A stretch of 6,038 bases of DNA from Bacteroidota bacterium (GTDB lineage Bacteria; Bacteroidota; Bacteroidia; Bacteroidales; 4484-276), in the NCBI GenBank assembly GCA_013203545.1, contig JABMQA010001411.1, positions 1-6,038 on the forward strand, in the 5' to 3' direction. The position numbers were made by a program, and so were the translations under genes. Shown one piece after another: positions 5,705-6,038 of this stretch. The notes under the pieces are model-generated. The model saw nothing but the letters and a program-made list of their open reading frames with translations. It was not told the origin of the DNA and made no database searches. Each line of letters begins with the position of its first letter. Within the stretch, counting starts at the first letter, position 1.

Positions 5705-6038
5705 TCTCCGCTTTCTATGAATGCTTTGTACTCATTTACATAAGCTTGTTTATCAACATTGAATAAAATTTCACTAGCAGGGTAGGAATAAGTACCCATC
5801 TCAAAATCTCCAAATGAGTCGTCCCAGAAATCATTAAATTCTTCAGCTTCCCAATATTTTAATGTGTCTTCCAGTAATTCATTGGAAGCTCTTTCATTTT
5901 TAGTTTCAAAATTTCTAATTAAGAAAATGGAAACTAATTCAACTGTATCAATTAGAAATTCCCTCGTGAGAATATCAACTTTGTTATTGCGTTGCTTTAT
6001 TTCATCTAAAGATTTTCCATGAGAAGTCAATCCAATAT
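5701..6038 (-). CDS. Unrecognised acidic protein in the hsdR operon, C-terminal part
   Basis: About 112 codons are visible and the frame is open to the right edge, so the N-terminus is probably missing. A TTG at 6030 could start a 109-aa protein, but nothing supports it. The visible part is predicted mainly helical: a charged stretch (SLDEIKQRNNKVDILTREF), a more hydrophobic helix (LIDTVELVSIFLIRNF), and then a very acidic, aromatic-rich section (YWEAEEFNDFWDDSFGDFEM), ending YKAFIESGE. No signal peptide, membrane segment or catalytic motif is seen, so it is likely cytoplasmic. Its TGA (5703-5701) overlaps the hsdR ATG by four bases, so the two are co-transcribed and probably translationally coupled. 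It is not recognisable as HsdM or HsdS. It may be an accessory gene of the restriction locus, such as another defence component, or the tail of a larger protein. No function is assigned. Confidence 0.75.
   Translation of the reverse strand, partial: IGLTSHGKSLDEIKQRNNKVDILTREFLIDTVELVSIFLIRNFETKNERASNELLEDTLKYWEAEEFNDFWDDSFGDFEMGTYSYPASEILFNVDKQAYVNEYKAFIESGE

Noticed and set aside
1..6038. CRISPR arrays, tRNA or rRNA genes
   Set aside because: No regularly spaced direct repeats with unique spacers, no tRNA cloverleaf and no rRNA-like sequence were seen on either strand by eye.

Overview
The window looks like a chromosomal accessory region of a Bacteroidota bacterium. The DNA is A+T-rich. 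The export signals are of Bacteroidota type: a lipobox protein at the left edge and a secreted protein whose signal peptide ends in a 'NCQTYFPFP'-like junction. The start codons lack strong Shine-Dalgarno sequences. The IS4-type transposase and the HsdR also read like Bacteroidota relatives. This assignment is inference from style; no phylogeny could be run. Every real gene is on the minus strand, so the window is transcribed from right to left.

Layout, in the direction of transcription. (1) 6038-5701: the 3' part of an unrecognised acidic protein, open to the window edge. Its stop overlaps the next start as ATGA. (2) 5704-2501: a full-length type I restriction endonuclease subunit (HsdR, 1067 aa) with an intact nuclease site and helicase motifs. 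No hsdM or hsdS is in view; they would be expected beyond the right edge. (3) 2500-2206: no gene, but two related structured elements. A 124-bp imperfect inverted repeat runs from TAAC to GTTA (2218-2341) and resembles an integron attC recombination site. A second imperfect hairpin abuts the hsdR stop and carries a split copy of one arm of the first. (4) 2205-1558: a secreted protein of unknown function whose 3' end has been replaced by an insertion sequence. (5) 1563-340: a complete IS4-family insertion sequence of about 1224 bp with inverted repeats, one transposase gene and a perfect 7-bp target duplication (ACTAAGT). (6) 339-137: the remainder of the interrupted target and an intergenic stretch with a 21-bp inverted repeat. 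(7) 136-1: the N-terminus of a lipoprotein, cut by the window.

Three points deserve attention. First, the IS and its target exchange stop codons: the transposase frame runs through the IS end and stops in the duplicated target, while the interrupted gene stops on a TGA inside the opposite IS end. Removing the IS in silico restores an open frame for 28 more codons. Second, the transposase mRNA has a perfect 12-bp hairpin just after the likely start codon, which could restrain its translation. Third, the attC-like element and its partial relative lie exactly between hsdR and the secreted-protein gene. This raises the possibility of cassette-like gene shuffling next to a defence operon, or alternatively a Bacteroidota intergenic repeat family.
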